Shown here piece by piece: positions 10,740 through 22,101 of a DNA stretch of 64,000 nucleotides (the stretch's first letter is position 1; each line of letters opens with the position of its first letter). The notes under the pieces were generated by a model that was given only the letters and a program-made list of their open reading frames with translations, was not told where the DNA came from and made no database searches. This DNA is from Blasia pusilla (taxonomy: Eukaryota > Marchantiophyta > Marchantiopsida > Blasiales): contig CM114271.1 in the NCBI GenBank assembly GCA_050084515.1, forward strand, positions 57,970,001 to 58,034,000, in the 5' to 3' direction. Position numbers and translations under genes: made by a program.

Positions 10740-11255
10740 AACCCCACTCACCACATGCCGCTAAGGCTGAGAGAATCTGTTCTTCAGATTAACAGTGGCA
10801 CAAATATGCAGAAAAGAGGGTAAAGGAGTTGATATCCCCGTCAACAAGAAGAGAAATCTCACATAAAAACATTAAATCTTTACTGCATTACCAGTAAGGT
10901 ACTTGATTGAAGACAAATCATTTTCCAAGCACTAGGCCAGCTGGTCAAATGAGTGGTCATAACTCAGGCGTGAAGAAGGAATCCATCTAACCCCACTACT
11001 TCAACTCCCGACAAAGCTCATTCGAGTGTTTCATAGTCAAGCTACCCCCATTTTGACACTAAGGCAAAGAGAATATGTTCTCCAAGTTAACAGACAGCCA
11101 AATATGCAGAAACAGCAATCTTAAAGGAGACCATCTCCACATCAGAAAGAAAAACCACATCACACGAAAACCTGAAATCTTTACTACATCCACAGTCAGG
11201 TATTTGGTTGACAACAACTCATTTTCCAAGCACTAGCCAGCTCATTCACAGTCAT
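10740..11255. repeat. Two diverged units of a ~300-bp tandem repeat (element A target)
   Basis: Landmarks such as ctaaggc-agagaat-tgttct, aaatatgcagaaa, cattaaatctttact and tcattttccaagcact occur once after 10,755 and again about 302 bp later. The sequence at 1-93 is the displaced start of the first unit. There is no coding signal. Confidence 0.65.
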
Positions 11256-12724
11256 ATCTTAGTACAGTGCATATTTGTGCCCTTACTGATCCCTTTCATG
11301 CCAATGAACTAGCCATCTTACCAAAACCAACAAGATTAACACTTTCACACTCACCTTTACAGGACAGAGAGGAGAGAGAAAAAAGAGACACAAACTTTGC
11401 ACACGACCATAAATACTTTAGCAATGGCACAGAGCTCTCTTCCAACAAACCTTAAACTAGTGGTGCTTTTGAATAGTCACTAACAAAGAAGCTATACGTC
11501 ACATCTTTGCACCGCCCAAATATCAGTCACACTTCATTTAGCTTAACCAGTGAAGAGTTAAAACTTCAGTAATGCCAATGATGGGCCATCCTGTTACACA
11601 CAAGCACCACCCTATAGGAAAAACAAACAAATCTCCTATATAGCGTGATGAAAGAGTGTAACTGAATTGCAATCATGAGAGATACACCAAGTCGCAGGCA
11701 GCGCAGGACTCTTCAGCAACTTGCTTCAAATTATGATAGAACATACAGTAACACCATTCCAAATGGCGACATGAAAATATTCAGATATTTGGACATGTCG
11801 CTACGAGTAATGGCACCATTGTGTATTCATCATGAATGTACTCGCTCTCACCTTCCTCATCCAACCTCCAATGCACACTGAAAGGCCAATCATTCAGCAA
11901 GAGTTTGATGTTCTCACCTTCAGATTGACACTTCCTGATTCTTCATGCCCTGAATGAAACCTGTAATGACATTACACGCAAAGAAAGCATTCCATCAAGC
12001 TATCCATACATTTCTGAAGTCAACCACTGTAGAGGATAAAACAAAGGATTCTCATACTACAATCAGAAAAAGCGCAAGCAATTGAAGATGAAATTTGCGG
12101 AACAATCCAGCTTAAGTAGATTGAATGCCTCCATGAAAGTAAAATAAAGTTCTCAACACCTGGAAGAACTATCTAGCCGAGTTAAGACTGGACTCAGTAC
12201 ATACAAAGTCCGACGCAATGCACAGTCCAAGTAGGAGGTCTCTTGTAAACTGAGAATATAGTGTTGAAGATATCACCAATGCACCGTAATAAACGTAAGT
12301 CCATGCCAAACCGATCTCAACTCACAAGACACCACAAACAGAGGTTGGATACAAAATGATGAGAGAGACAAGGTAGTTGAAAACCAAAAATAGAGCAATC
12401 ACTTCCATTCCGGAGTTATTACACATCTGGTACCATAATCAGTGAAATGTGAAAACTAAACTCGCAGCATATCATAATTAGGCACAAGATTTCATGACGA
12501 ACAATCTACTAACCGAATTACATTCTTCAGGTTCCCGTGTCCAATGTGTAGATTTTGAGCGCAGGTCAACTTCGTTCATACCATTCAACATCACAGAACA
12601 TGAAAAGTGCCCATGGACTAGACTCCCAAACTAAAGTAAAGTGCTCTTGTACTTACATCACATGCAAGTAAAACAGTGTCTCCCACAGGCACATGGCCGA
12701 TGACTGGCAGTCTGACAGAAGACT
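11256..12724. other. Intergenic, no gene seen
   Basis: This is unique-looking sequence of moderate AT content. Only short open frames are present, with no domain similarity or repeat structure that I recognise. It may include the 3' UTR of the minus-strand candidate gene that ends at 12,725. Confidence 0.4.
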
Positions 12725-12854
12725 TCATGCAAGAGATGGTCTTCCAGATGGATCGGGTCCTACATCTTTAGAACCTGCGTTAATGTATGGGCCCCTCATG
12801 ACGGCTTGAGGCGGCAAAGGCTTACTAGCGTCAATGATGGGACTGGAGTTAGTC
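12725..12854 (-). CDS. Last exon of a small unidentified conserved-looking protein
   Basis: On the minus strand a splice acceptor (ttcggctgcag) at 12,855-12,865 is followed by a 42-codon frame ending in TGA. The peptide contains PLPPQAVMRGPYINAGSKD followed by VGPDP, a composition and rhythm typical of a conserved C-terminus rather than random sequence. A possible first exon lies at 14,266-14,322, but its phase (0) does not match this exon (one base completes the first codon). An unseen middle exon, or a different first exon, would be required. I cannot name the protein. A small organellar protein is a guess from the style of the sequence. Confidence 0.4.
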
Positions 12855-13915
12855 CTGCAGCCGAAGAAGGAAACGCACAACAGTCAGGACCATGTCACCA
12901 CTTGCATAGACCCAAGGTGACAGGTGCAATGACTCTCCCTACATGTGTTTGTAAAACAGAGGCGTAGCACTTCATACTGTCTTCAATGTCCACGTCCACC
13001 AGCAAAATGTAGATCACTACATTCAGGAGGTGAATGAGACCCTGCTTGACGTCCGATCAGCACATGACAGGAATCACGGCATCTTGGTTACAAACACGAT
13101 CAATTTTACGACCCACACTTCCTAAACCGAATAGTCTCACAGTGAGAACCTTCCTTTACGACAGTAAGATAACGAGCTTTCTCAGGCGTATCTGTATCAC
13201 AACCGTAGCGACTACAATGTTCAGTAGAGTGGGATATACCTCAGAAAAAAGGGAAATGCTAGTCCAGCTGCAGCAAACAATGATAGACCAGCGGCCGTCA
13301 GAGCGTTCCGTGACACCATCGCAGCTTGGTCTTTATGTGTCTGAAACCTGATCTGAGCTCTGAGTTAGCGGAATGCCCTCTCTTCAGCAGAGCGTCACTA
13401 TTGCATAGAGGGAATTGGTATCGACTTACTCATGCCGAGGGTCATCACAAATGCGAACATTCGTCAATTCCGTCAATACTTGTCCTCGTATACTTGTCTT
13501 CGTATCTGCACCAGATCAGACCATCTATCCGGCGTCACTTTCTAGACATTTCCCGCTCGACCGGACGACTCAATGAGAGTTTCCAAGACTTTCTTCCCAA
13601 AAAATGAACGCCTAACTTTCGCCGTAGTCTTCTACCCGGACGTTCAATCACGCTCCGAACTGCATATTTCTCGCGCAAATGCCACGAAAAACTACAGCTA
13701 GTCACTCACAATCAACTCCCGAACAAATTCAAACTTCCGCGAGGTAAGAACACTTTCATCACCCGGAGACTTAGCCGAGGACTACAACCAAATGGATTTC
13801 GGCCTCAGCTTCCACACGAAAACGCACAGGACTCTGATCACATCCGATGACCGCCGATTTCGCCAAACAACCATGCCCTGACTCAGACTTCGCATGCCAA
13901 ATGGCCCTATCTACA

Positions 13916-14238
13916 CTCTCCCCTGCCGCATCACGAACAGAAAGCATTCACTTCACCCTGCAATTAAGCTCCCAAGAAGCTGCTGCAGAAGGACCTCTAC
14001 TTCACCTTCATGTACAAAATCGCCCGTGTCTACCATCCCTCTCTACTCCCACTTCACAAACAGAAAACGCTCCCTTCACCTTTCCATTGACCCCTCCAGA
14101 AGCAGCGGAAAGACCTACACTTCAATTCAGAGGCCCCAACCTACCGTCCCTCTCTCCTGCCGCATCCAGATCAGAAAACACTCCCTTCAACCCCATCCCC
14201 CGATCAAGCTCCCAACAAGCTGCACAAGAGCCTTCACC
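13916..14238 (+). repeat. Three degenerate ~115-bp tandem repeats
   Basis: Units start near ctctcccctgccgcat, ccctctctactcccact and ccctctctcctgccgcat. Each continues through cagaaa(a/g)c-ctccctt and agctccca-aagct-type blocks. Read on the plus strand they give an open 140-codon frame of Ser/Pro/Gln-rich ~39-residue repeats. It has no known domain and no sign of splicing, so a coding role is doubtful. It would lie within an intron of the minus-strand candidate gene. Confidence 0.55.
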
Positions 14239-14265
14239 TCAGTTTTCACAGACATATCGCTCCAC

Positions 14266-14322
14266 CTGAACAAGCACGATGCTCAACAATTTCCGTACGC
14301 ACTCTGTGCCCCGCGCTGCCAT
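14266..14322 (-). CDS. Possible first exon of the minus-strand candidate gene
   Basis: An ATG at 14,322 opens 19 codons (MAARGTECVRKLLSIVLVQ) ending exactly at a CAG|GTGGAG donor. The basic, hydrophobic N-terminus could be an organelle-targeting start. It is the best upstream match I see for the exon at 12,725-12,854, but the reading phases disagree, so the pairing is tentative. Confidence 0.25.
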
Positions 14323-14329
14323 GCGAATG

Positions 14330-14770
14330 CGAAATCGACTGTCACCGCGGAGCTCCTCTTGCTCGTAGACGTTCCTGGGGACGGAAGCTGTAACGAGATG
14401 GATGCCTGTGGCGGCAAGGATGTAGCGAGAGAGTCTGTAGGTTACGTTTCAGACCCCCAGGGGCAGGCAGTCATTCTGTCCGCAGACTCCGCACAGCGGG
14501 GGCATTCCTCGTTTGGGGGCGCCAGGGGGGTGGCGACACGCAAGTGCCACCGGCCACAGCCCGTGGAAAGCCCGGGCGACGACCGGTACCAGTGCTCCGT
14601 GCTGCCGTCCCAGCTCTTTTGGGCCGTTCCGCCACATACGCCTCACCACGTCCTCCGTCCGTCAGAGTTTTGGACATCCACCTCCAGGCTAGAAAGAACT
14701 GGGCGGCACCGGCAGCTATGAGAGTCCCGCCCCTACGAATGAATCCGAGACACGTGGGTATGTCAGCTAT
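14330..14770. other. GC-rich island without an identified gene
   Basis: GC content rises sharply against the flanks and CpG is frequent. Open frames exist on both strands because of base composition, and none resembles a known domain. It could be the promoter/5' UTR of the minus-strand candidate. Confidence 0.4.
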
Positions 14771-15299
14771 TGGGAACACGACACGTAAGTTGCGACGGTA
14801 ATGCATCTCCATTTTGTTTCTTTTCTTTCACCCTCGATAGTTCTTCACATGCCAATAATTCCTAAGAGTCAAAAAATCGGATGAATAGTTTGGAGAATTC
14901 CAAAGTTTTGAGAAACACCAATTTGGGTCAGCGGGAATTCCGAGGAGAAAGCAAGAATTAATGGGTGAAACAACGGGCCTAGTTTACTTCGTGGTTTTCC
15001 AAAAAATATTCGTGACAAAAATGAGCGGGAAATCTGGCTTTCAGGTTTGCATTTTCATCAAAAATCTAGGGAGAAAACAGGGTTTCTCGGTTACAATTGT
15101 GAAACGCCCACCTAGTTTTTCGTATGTCTTATGTAGCATACATATTGTACACAACATACATTGGTATCACCATCCATATTGCCATAGAATGAGAGATCCT
15201 ATTTAATCATCGAATCCATGCGTTATATCGATCATGTACCCAAAAGGCCTATGATAAAATCAAAGCACGCATTCTTATTCCATATTCTCTCTCGATTGT

Positions 15300-15480
15300 C
15301 GGATAAAACTCGATCCCATCATGAGAGGTTTGCCCGGTTCACAAGGCAAGGAGCACCGCCTCATTGGAGGAGCTTCAACAAAGACCAAAATAAATTCGCC
15401 TCTCTCTCTCTCTCCCTTTCCTTGGATATACCCTCTCTCCCTTCCCCGTATGCAAAAACTTTCATCCACTTGTCGCAAAC
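15300..15480 (-). repeat. Partial copy of dispersed repeat R
   Basis: Blocks such as cacaaggcaaggagcaccgcctc, a CT-dinucleotide run and ccttggatataccctctctccc are reverse-complement relatives of segments at 18,990-19,120 and 54,010-54,110. It is a truncated copy in the opposite orientation. Confidence 0.5.
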
Positions 15481-15499
15481 CTACGATAAAAGATCAATG

Positions 15500-16533
15500 G
15501 GCATATTCTCAAAATAGAAATCCAACGATACATATCTATAAAACTAACTACAATTACAAGTGAGCCCAAAATATGGGATAATTGATGAGGGAGGATGCGG
15601 AGAAGGATGCAAACCTATTTGCGCCATCAAGGGATTGTAGGAGGGTAGGCATAGTCGCCCCATTTTAACAATTTTGAAGCTCTATCAACAATTCATATGA
15701 AGAAGTTTCTTTGTCATGTTGTAAGGCCAACATGCAAGAGATGTATGTTAATATGTGATGTTTGAGGGAACCATATCTCTTCCTGTCAATCGAGGATTCG
15801 GTCGACCATCCATGCCAAGTGTCTGAATGGAGGGAGTATCAATCGCTTCACATCTTATCGGTGTAATCAAGTGGTTAGTTTTATATGAGGCCTTTTTTCA
15901 ACTGTACCTGAGACAGAGGTGGAGGCGGAGAGTGAGGCTTGAGTATATGTAATATTGGTAGCCAAGAAGTGTGATGGATTTAATTGGATTCATATTTTGA
16001 GAAGGGAGTACGTTGGCACTAGCTTGTTGGTGATCTTACATAAGGGAGTAAATAGATAGCAAGCATGAAAGTTGCAACGATCGTCATCGAAGCCAAAAGG
16101 GATGCACTCACTTGGCTAGGATGCAATAAAAGCAATCTTAGATACTCCTTCTTGAGTATCTCTTACGTTTTGTATTTTATCCTTTTTTATGTTTTTGCTC
16201 AATTCTGAACATGTCTAACATTGGTTTCATGTTGATTTATAACAATACGCCCATTATCACATCTTCTTGGAGGCCTTCTTGATGGATGATGGATGATGTA
16301 TGTAACGACCGGAGGACTCATGGTGAAGTCTTTTATTATTATAATTAGGACGTACTCTTGCAATTTTTTAGTCGTCAACTCGATCATTTCCACTTTCTTT
16401 ATTTTGGTCTTGCATGTTATTTTACTTCCAAAAACTAACATTAATTTATTACTATGTTGCAACATCATCTATCGCACTGAAGCAAGATGCAAAGCATGGA
16501 GAGGGATGTAGTGATATGAGGCAACAAACTAGC
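15500..16533. other. AT-rich intergenic, no gene seen
   Basis: Only short, compositionally biased frames are present. No motif or repeat is recognised. Confidence 0.4.
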
Positions 16534-17817
16534 TGTCACACCATTGATGGATCCTCATGTTGAGGTCTAGGAGGGTGGGCATATGAGGTTTGGAAGGAGA
16601 ACCATTTGGCAAATGGAGTCACACAAAACTCAAAATTTGATAGCAAGGAGGAGCAGGATGTCGAGGCTCATGTAGACCTTGACATCAACTACAAGATATA
16701 TGCTATGTGTGCACAATAAGAGAGTCTAAAGCATAGTTGAAGGAATGTGGCACTCAACATTAACACTAGGCCCCATATGCAACCGACGTAGATATTCAAG
16801 GAGTCGATCGGGTGGTATGAGCCTTTCTTGGGCCTCAAGGCGCTACATCTACCGGATCCAACATAGGACTAAAGGAGGTTCACCTATTTGCACCTATAAA
16901 TGATGCAAGTCCTCCAAGAAAATCACGTGTTATACTACATACACACCAATGACATAGATCAAGTTAGTAGTTTATCACATCTTAGTTATCCCACATTTAG
17001 AGTTCTACTGTGTCTACGACACAGAGGGTCATCGGTTTGTTTGGGTGTAACTTCATCTTGAGATGTCGGATAAGGTTGTCGACATATCCAATGCATTGGA
17101 AATATCATTTCTGAAAAAAAATTGGCTATCTTGGTCTCAATCACGTGAATTGTTGATCGAGACAACAATCACCTGATAACCTATGCACCCATGTTCTTAT
17201 TTGGATGCTATTTTTGGAGGAAGGGACTTTTGTAAGTGAGGGAGAGATGACTTTCCCAAGCCATCTTTCTCATGTTAAGCCTTTGGAGCACCTCTCTTGC
17301 ATTTTTGTGTAGGAACTAGGGTGCAAGCGTCTACATTCCCTCATTGTGGAGGATGGATATGGCTCGATATGTCAATGTAGATTCAGGAGTGGAGTTTTAG
17401 ACCGTGTAAACCATTTTTACTATGATTTACATAAGAAAGATGGCTTTCCTAACATTAAGGACTACGTGCCCAGATCACGTAGAACGCATTGCGGATGGTA
17501 TACCATATCTTTGGGACCAACCAAGCAAAACGCTCCAACTCAATTATCCAATAATGCCACATCTAATGTTACCATGGCTCGCTCTATCGTTGGTTGAGTT
17601 AGCATATCCATCAACTTTGTCGACACAACCTACTATGATTGAGTAGGGGAAGTACGAGCATATGCTCCAAAGGTAGATTGTATGGTCTTGATGTATATCC
17701 TTAAGTATATTTCGTTACGGGTGGATCGACCCATATGTTGGGAAGATCAGTGTTATGTGGTGTGTAGATGTGACTAGCAATGTGGATTGTGCAGCGATGT
17801 GTATGCACACGACAAGT
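16534..17817 (+). mobile_element. Degenerate non-autonomous relative of the methyltransferase-bearing Ty3 family
   Basis: Sequence from about 17,030 to 17,430 matches the leader of copy 1 (19,730-20,130): ttctcatgtt..., ggagcacctctcttg, the aggatgga-a-ggctcgatatg block and agtggagttttag. The end (17,720-17,817) matches the copy 1 LTR tail (gatgtgtatgcacacgaca). Nothing of Gag, methyltransferase, RT or integrase remains. A short protease-derived piece at 17,440-17,503 is in reverse orientation. The left boundary (TGTCACA at 16,534) is a guess by likeness to the start of copy 1. Confidence 0.5.
17440..17503 (-). pseudogene. Inverted fragment of Ty3 protease region
   Basis: The reverse complement aligns with 20,151-20,213 of copy 1 (the protease active-site codons) along its length with about one change in four. 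In copy 1 the same segment follows the leader in the forward orientation, so a local inversion separates the two. Confidence 0.55.
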
Positions 17818-17825
17818 TTAACTAG

Positions 17826-18699
17826 CTTACCAGTCTATAAACAAGAAAAAAAAGTGTACATGTGTAGACTTGTAGCATAATAAACAACTAAAAAATTCAT
17901 GAGTATATCGCTCGCAAAAATGAGTTAAATACAAATCTTGCAGTCATATTCTCTTACACTTGTAGCATATTTCCAACGTACTTGCAAATAACATGCAAGA
18001 TGCTCATAGAGTTCTAAGTATGAAAATTTTCCGAATCGCATAATTGCAAGTTCAAAACTCTGCAAAGTACCTACAACATTTTTTTAGGGACAAATAAATT
18101 TAAATCAGCCATTACATTTGATGATTCATGCATAGATATAGACAAGATAATTGTATTTTGGGAATAATGTAAATACCAATCTACAAGTTTTTAAAGGCTA
18201 TATTATGACTCTGAGTACTCACAAAAAGTTCCCAAATTTAGTAGTGTTTGGTTCGTTAATTAACACCACCGTTCATATGCAACATTGACTTGACACTCAA
18301 TCTTGGAATGCAAAAAAGATTCCCTTCCTCATATTGTCCTTGAAGGAAACCAACTATACTCTCTTTCAAAAAGTTTGACCATCATCAACACATATTGATT
18401 AGGATGCTCTAGCGATAGTCTAAACCTATGATCGATCATGAATGCAATTCTATAATGTAAGCATAACAAAATTCCCAAACTTTATCACAAACCATGCACC
18501 TAAGAACAAAATATTATACATTTATTTGCATGCCACGCCATCAATATTATATTTTGAGAAATCTATAAGTCCTTTAAGTCCAAAATTCCCTAACTCATCA
18601 TAGGCATACACTACAACCCTCACCATCTTTAATGAGAAGAATGGGGTTGTGCTTGTACCCTACCAACATCCCAGACTTACTACACATATGTCTCATGTA
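17826..18699. other. AT-rich intergenic, no gene seen
   Basis: Low-complexity AT-rich sequence without an open frame or repeat that I can support. Confidence 0.4.
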
Positions 18700-19140
18700 T
18701 CACGTCTTTTAGGATAGATCGACTAGATCTAGTAGAGCGCATTCAAGGATAGTGGATGATAACCTCATGAGATCGAGGATGACTTAGTGAGGCCATGGGT
18801 AACATGAGAGAGTAGGTTTCCCCTTTGTTTTGGCTCATTTGGAGCCATATGTAGAATTTTGCTATTTTAGGAACGTTGCCATTTTGAGATAGTTACCTAT
18901 CCACTGTGGGAAATGCTTTTTCACCCCCTACATCAAGTCAAGAGCCAAAGAGGCGACATACGAGTATAGGTTGCCATGGATAGAGATTAGGAGAGGGAAG
19001 GGGATATACCCAAGGAGAGGGAGCTTTGGAGCTCAAGATCATTTTTTTTTTAACCTCTTGGCATGAGGCATCGGATCTATGGTCCTCCTTTCCTTGTGAG
19101 TGACCCAAGCCTCTCGTTAGGAGAATGGGTTTGGTTTGAC

Positions 19141-19200
<60 letters not shown>

Positions 19201-19345
19201 TGTTGAGAGAGTGAACCTTCATTTATTGGAGATGTTTTGGTACTCGATCATCTCAATGTTTGGATGCCATAAGTTAGCATGGGGGGATCTTGAGTGTTTG
19301 TGTGTGTATTCGGTGAGAGCGATGTGTATGTGCATGATACCTCCC
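18700..19345 (+). repeat. Dispersed repeat R with internal GA microsatellite, copy at 18.7 kb
   Basis: About 650 bp that align along their length with 53,722-54,384. Both begin (at)cacgtcttttaggat, share gggtaac-tgagagagtaggttt, aagccaagagccaa-type and ctcttggcatgaggc blocks, then a (GA)n tract. Both end in gatgcca-(t/a)agtta ... gtgtgtgtattcgg ... gatgtgtatg-gca-ga. The final ~130 bp also matches the LTR tails of the Ty3 family, so this may be a solo LTR or an LTR derivative. Confidence 0.6.
19143..19196 (+). repeat. (GA)n microsatellite
   Basis: About 27 uninterrupted GA units inside repeat R, at the same internal position as the tract at 54,163-54,218. Confidence 0.95.
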
Positions 19346-19568
19346 ACTTGAACAATCTACCTATCAAAGGTTGATATCCTATTTGTCACTATGCACTTTT
19401 CGCGTTATTTTGCCAATGTACAAGCACTCTAATACTACTCCAATGTGCAAGTACTCTAATGGTTGAATTCTACATATTAACATACCACATTATTGTCAAA
19501 TTCCTATAACACTAGAGTCAAAATGGCAAACTTCCCAAGAAGTTTTATACACTCCACCGATCACTAAA

Positions 19569-19661
19569 TTTAGTAGTTGGTGATCACTAATGAGAGTAAA
19601 GGAGGTTATCAAACAAATAAAACTTGAAATATGTGATGGCCCATATGGTAGTCTGGCACTC
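19569..19661 (-). pseudogene. RNase H fragment of an older Ty3 copy, left of copy 1
   Basis: The plus-strand text (tagt-gttg-tgatca-taatga ... gatggcccat ... ctggcactc) aligns with 50,308-50,399 of copy 3, which encodes RNase H on the minus strand (ITNHQPLK-like through VWAIAHF). The alignment stops at 19,661 and resumes at about 25,399. Copy 1 therefore interrupted an older, reversed family member. Confidence 0.65.
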
Positions 19662-19929
19662 TGTCACATCTGGGTAGTAGATATCCCAAGATCTATCGTG
19701 AGGGGCATAGGAGCAAGCGGATTGTCATGAGTGTAACTTTGTTATGCGGTGTCGGATGGGGTTGAGGATAGCTCCGTTGTGTCACGAACGTTGTTTCTGA
19801 CAAATTTCTTGTTGAGGTCTTTCACAACCGGGTGACTTGTTGAGCAGGTCACCCGCCCCTAGTAACCTATACGCGGAGGTTACCAAGAGGATAGTTATTT
19901 TTAGGGGAAGAGCCTTTTGGCTCTTCCCG

Positions 19930-19945
19930 ACCCTATATAAGGGAG
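19930..19945 (+). promoter_or_regulatory. TATA box of copy 1 leader/LTR promoter
   Basis: ccctatataaggg lies about 50 bp upstream of a segment conserved with the 17-kb fragment (ttctcatgttggg, gagcacctctcttg). This is the expected place for the LTR transcription start. Confidence 0.55.
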
Positions 19946-20154
19946 GAAGGTGGTTTTCCCAAACCATATTTCTCATGTTGGGCAATTGGAGCACCTCTCT
20001 TGTATGTGTGTGAGATAGGACTAGGATGCTAGCATCCGGATTCCTTGACAGCGCAGGATGGACGAGGCTCGATATGCCAATGTAGATCGAGGAGTGGAGT
20101 TTTAGGCCGAGTGTGCCATTTTTACTACTCTTTAGTTCGACAGGGACAATATAC

Positions 20155-20890
20155 CACCCGCATCTCGTCCTACTGGATTCGGGAGTGCAACCCTTGATGT
20201 TAGGGAAGGCGGCGTGTTTAGCGTTGGGGTTACGGAAGGCCGACATTGAGCCTTGTCCCTTCCAGATATAGACCTCGATTGGGGATGTGTCATGCACGTA
20301 GTATATGACTCGACAAGAGATAGTTGTCAAAGTCTAGCCAGAGCATGCGACAGATAGTGCTATAGTGCGCACACGTGCAATTACGGCATCAATTGAGTCG
20401 TACGATGTATTGGTAGGGAGTACAGTGTTATATCCCCTAAGATTCATCCTTGACTTCTGGGAGGAGACCGTTGCTTATCGGCCAGGATGGCAGTCAGGTG
20501 ACGGGCGGATGAGTCAGTTACCCGTACAGTTTGCGGGACGAGGTGGTCAATCACAAGACGAGTCTATGATCATGTTGCCAACTTTCACAAGTAGTGTTAG
20601 TTGGCCATGAGAGTTGTTGGAAGGGAACGCATATGCGAAGGATGTCCCAATAGCGCATAGTCCCATGGAGAGACATGCCATGGTGGATGTCTCTTCCCAT
20701 GTTGGCGAGACCTCTTCTCCATTGTGGGGTACGACTCGAAAGCTATAGAGGAGTGTCGATAATCTCATGAACCAGGAATGGAGTCATGCCTTTATCCCGG
20801 ACCAACGAGAGTCATGTGGAGATCGGGCTCCTGGAGTGGAGATGTTGACCCCATTGGATACCACACCCGTTATGTGGAAGTGTCCAAAGG
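20155..20890 (+). pseudogene. Copy 1 aspartic protease and linker
   Basis: Translation gives LVLLDSGVQPLMLGKAAC, the retropepsin DSG active site, then RKADIEPCPFQI as in copy 2 (46,950-47,080). The following YDVLVG-TVLYPL and WEETVAYRPGWQSGDGR blocks are also shared with copy 2. The linker (ending near TPLDTTPV) precedes the methyltransferase. Stops and a shift just before the methyltransferase motif I break the frame. The protease would mature the polyprotein. Confidence 0.8.
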
Positions 20891-20893
20891 AGG

Positions 20894-22095
20894 GTGTTAG
20901 ATCTCTTCGGAGGGATTAGCAATGGATTGGCTGCGGTATTGCAGGCAAAAATACGCGTACATCAGTACCTTTATGTGGAGAGAGATAAGACCGCGCGATG
21001 AGTATTATTACGTCACGTGGCGAGATTGGGCCAGAGATATCCAGAGTTGTTGCCGATATCTGCAATATGGGGATATCAACATACACTACCCGTCTACATC
21101 TCTTTGGTGGGTGCACAGGATCTAGATAAAGTTGGCACCATTCATTTGGTGATTGCTGGATGACCATGTCACGGTCATTCATGAGCTGGCCAAGGGTTTA
21201 AATTGCAAGATCCGAGATCAGGGATGTTTTGGGAGATGTTGCAAGTAGTACAAGACTTGCAGGAGAGTCATACATTTTCTCTGCGTACATTTTGGAGAAC
21301 GTACCTATTTTGGGAGACACTTGTGCATGTGTGATGACGAGTGTGCATCAGGTGAGGTCTTGGTTGGGACGTGCTGTGTTGTTAGATGCAGTGAGAGTTA
21401 GATCAAGCGCCCATCGTCCACGATTGTGGTGGATGAACCTGATACCATCAGAGGTACTGAGTCGAGTATACGATGGAGTCTAGAGAGCACCACATCTCAT
21501 AGTGAATGTTATTTTGGGCTTAGGGTGTCGATCTCATGTGGTGACGCGGGATGATAGACCACCGTTGGCGATGGCCAATACAGTGGGGGAGTTGAGGGCA
21601 ACCTTACCTACGTTTGTCTGCTTCCCAGCATCCCATGCCTTTCGTCAAGGAGGGCCAAGCATGATTTGGGATGAGGTGACCCGCGGATTGGAGGAGCCTA
21701 CAGCTGATGAGCGTGAGCGCACCATGGGGTTTGCTACGAGTACTACAGCGGTGCTAGGTATGACTGAGGCATCCCGAAGATAGGTGTTGGGGCAGGCGAT
21801 GGACCTCAACTGTCTCACATGGATAGTCAGCCTAGGTATGGCTGAGCAGAGACGGATGCGAGTATCATCCATGCCGTCACATTCATGAGTTGGACCATTG
21901 CCTACAGGGTATCTATATGCATTGGTTGGGCGCAAGACGAGGAGAGATAGGCACCCATGGACTTCTTGGGATGTCATTCAAGCGGAGACTGCAAAGGCGT
22001 CCAAAGCAGCACATGTTCATTTTTTGGATGTGGAGCATGGTGTAGGAGGTCAGAGTGGAGTGGCTATTGCGGAGGTGGCTAGGGTTGCTACATAG
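20894..22095 (+). pseudogene. Copy 1 DNMT3-like cytosine-5 DNA methyltransferase
   Basis: Motif I is LDLFGGISNGLAAVL at 20,895. Motif IV reads (stop)PCHGHS at about 21,161, where the Trp codon before the catalytic Pro-Cys has become TGA. Motif VI is AYILENVPILGD, and motif VIII-like HRPRLWWMNL follows. Motif IX is ERERTMGFATSTTAV, and motif X is LGQAMDLNCLTWIV. The uninterrupted I-to-X order excludes the permuted DRM type. The VRSWLG...LLDAVRV...AHRPRLWW stretch resembles DNMT3 more than DNMT1. A frameshift near 21,280 and stops at 21,161, 21,482 and 21,781 disable it. It ends at a TAG shared with copies 2 and 3. Confidence 0.88.
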
Positions 22096-22101
22096 CAACC
22101 A
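22093..22101 (+). promoter_or_regulatory. Candidate programmed readthrough stop (TAG CAA CCA), copy 1
   Basis: The TAG is in frame with both the methyltransferase end (21,898-22,095) and the RT frame (22,096-22,842). The next six bases CAACCA match the CAR YYA context of leaky UAG stops first defined in tobamoviruses. The same arrangement is at 48,889 and 51,653. Confidence 0.7.

Noticed and set aside
13847-14721. Two overlapping plus-strand open frames (140 and 275 codons) as genes
   Set aside because: They overlap in different frames and consist of tandem-repeat translation and GC-rich composition. No domain, no splice pattern and no conserved look.
19143-19196. GA tracts as a CRISPR-like or coding (Arg-Glu) repeat
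   Set aside because: They are uninterrupted dinucleotide microsatellites without spacers.
19782-20330. 182-codon minus-strand frame
   Set aside because: It is antisense to the copy 1 leader and protease. The forward frame carries the recognisable DSG protease motif.
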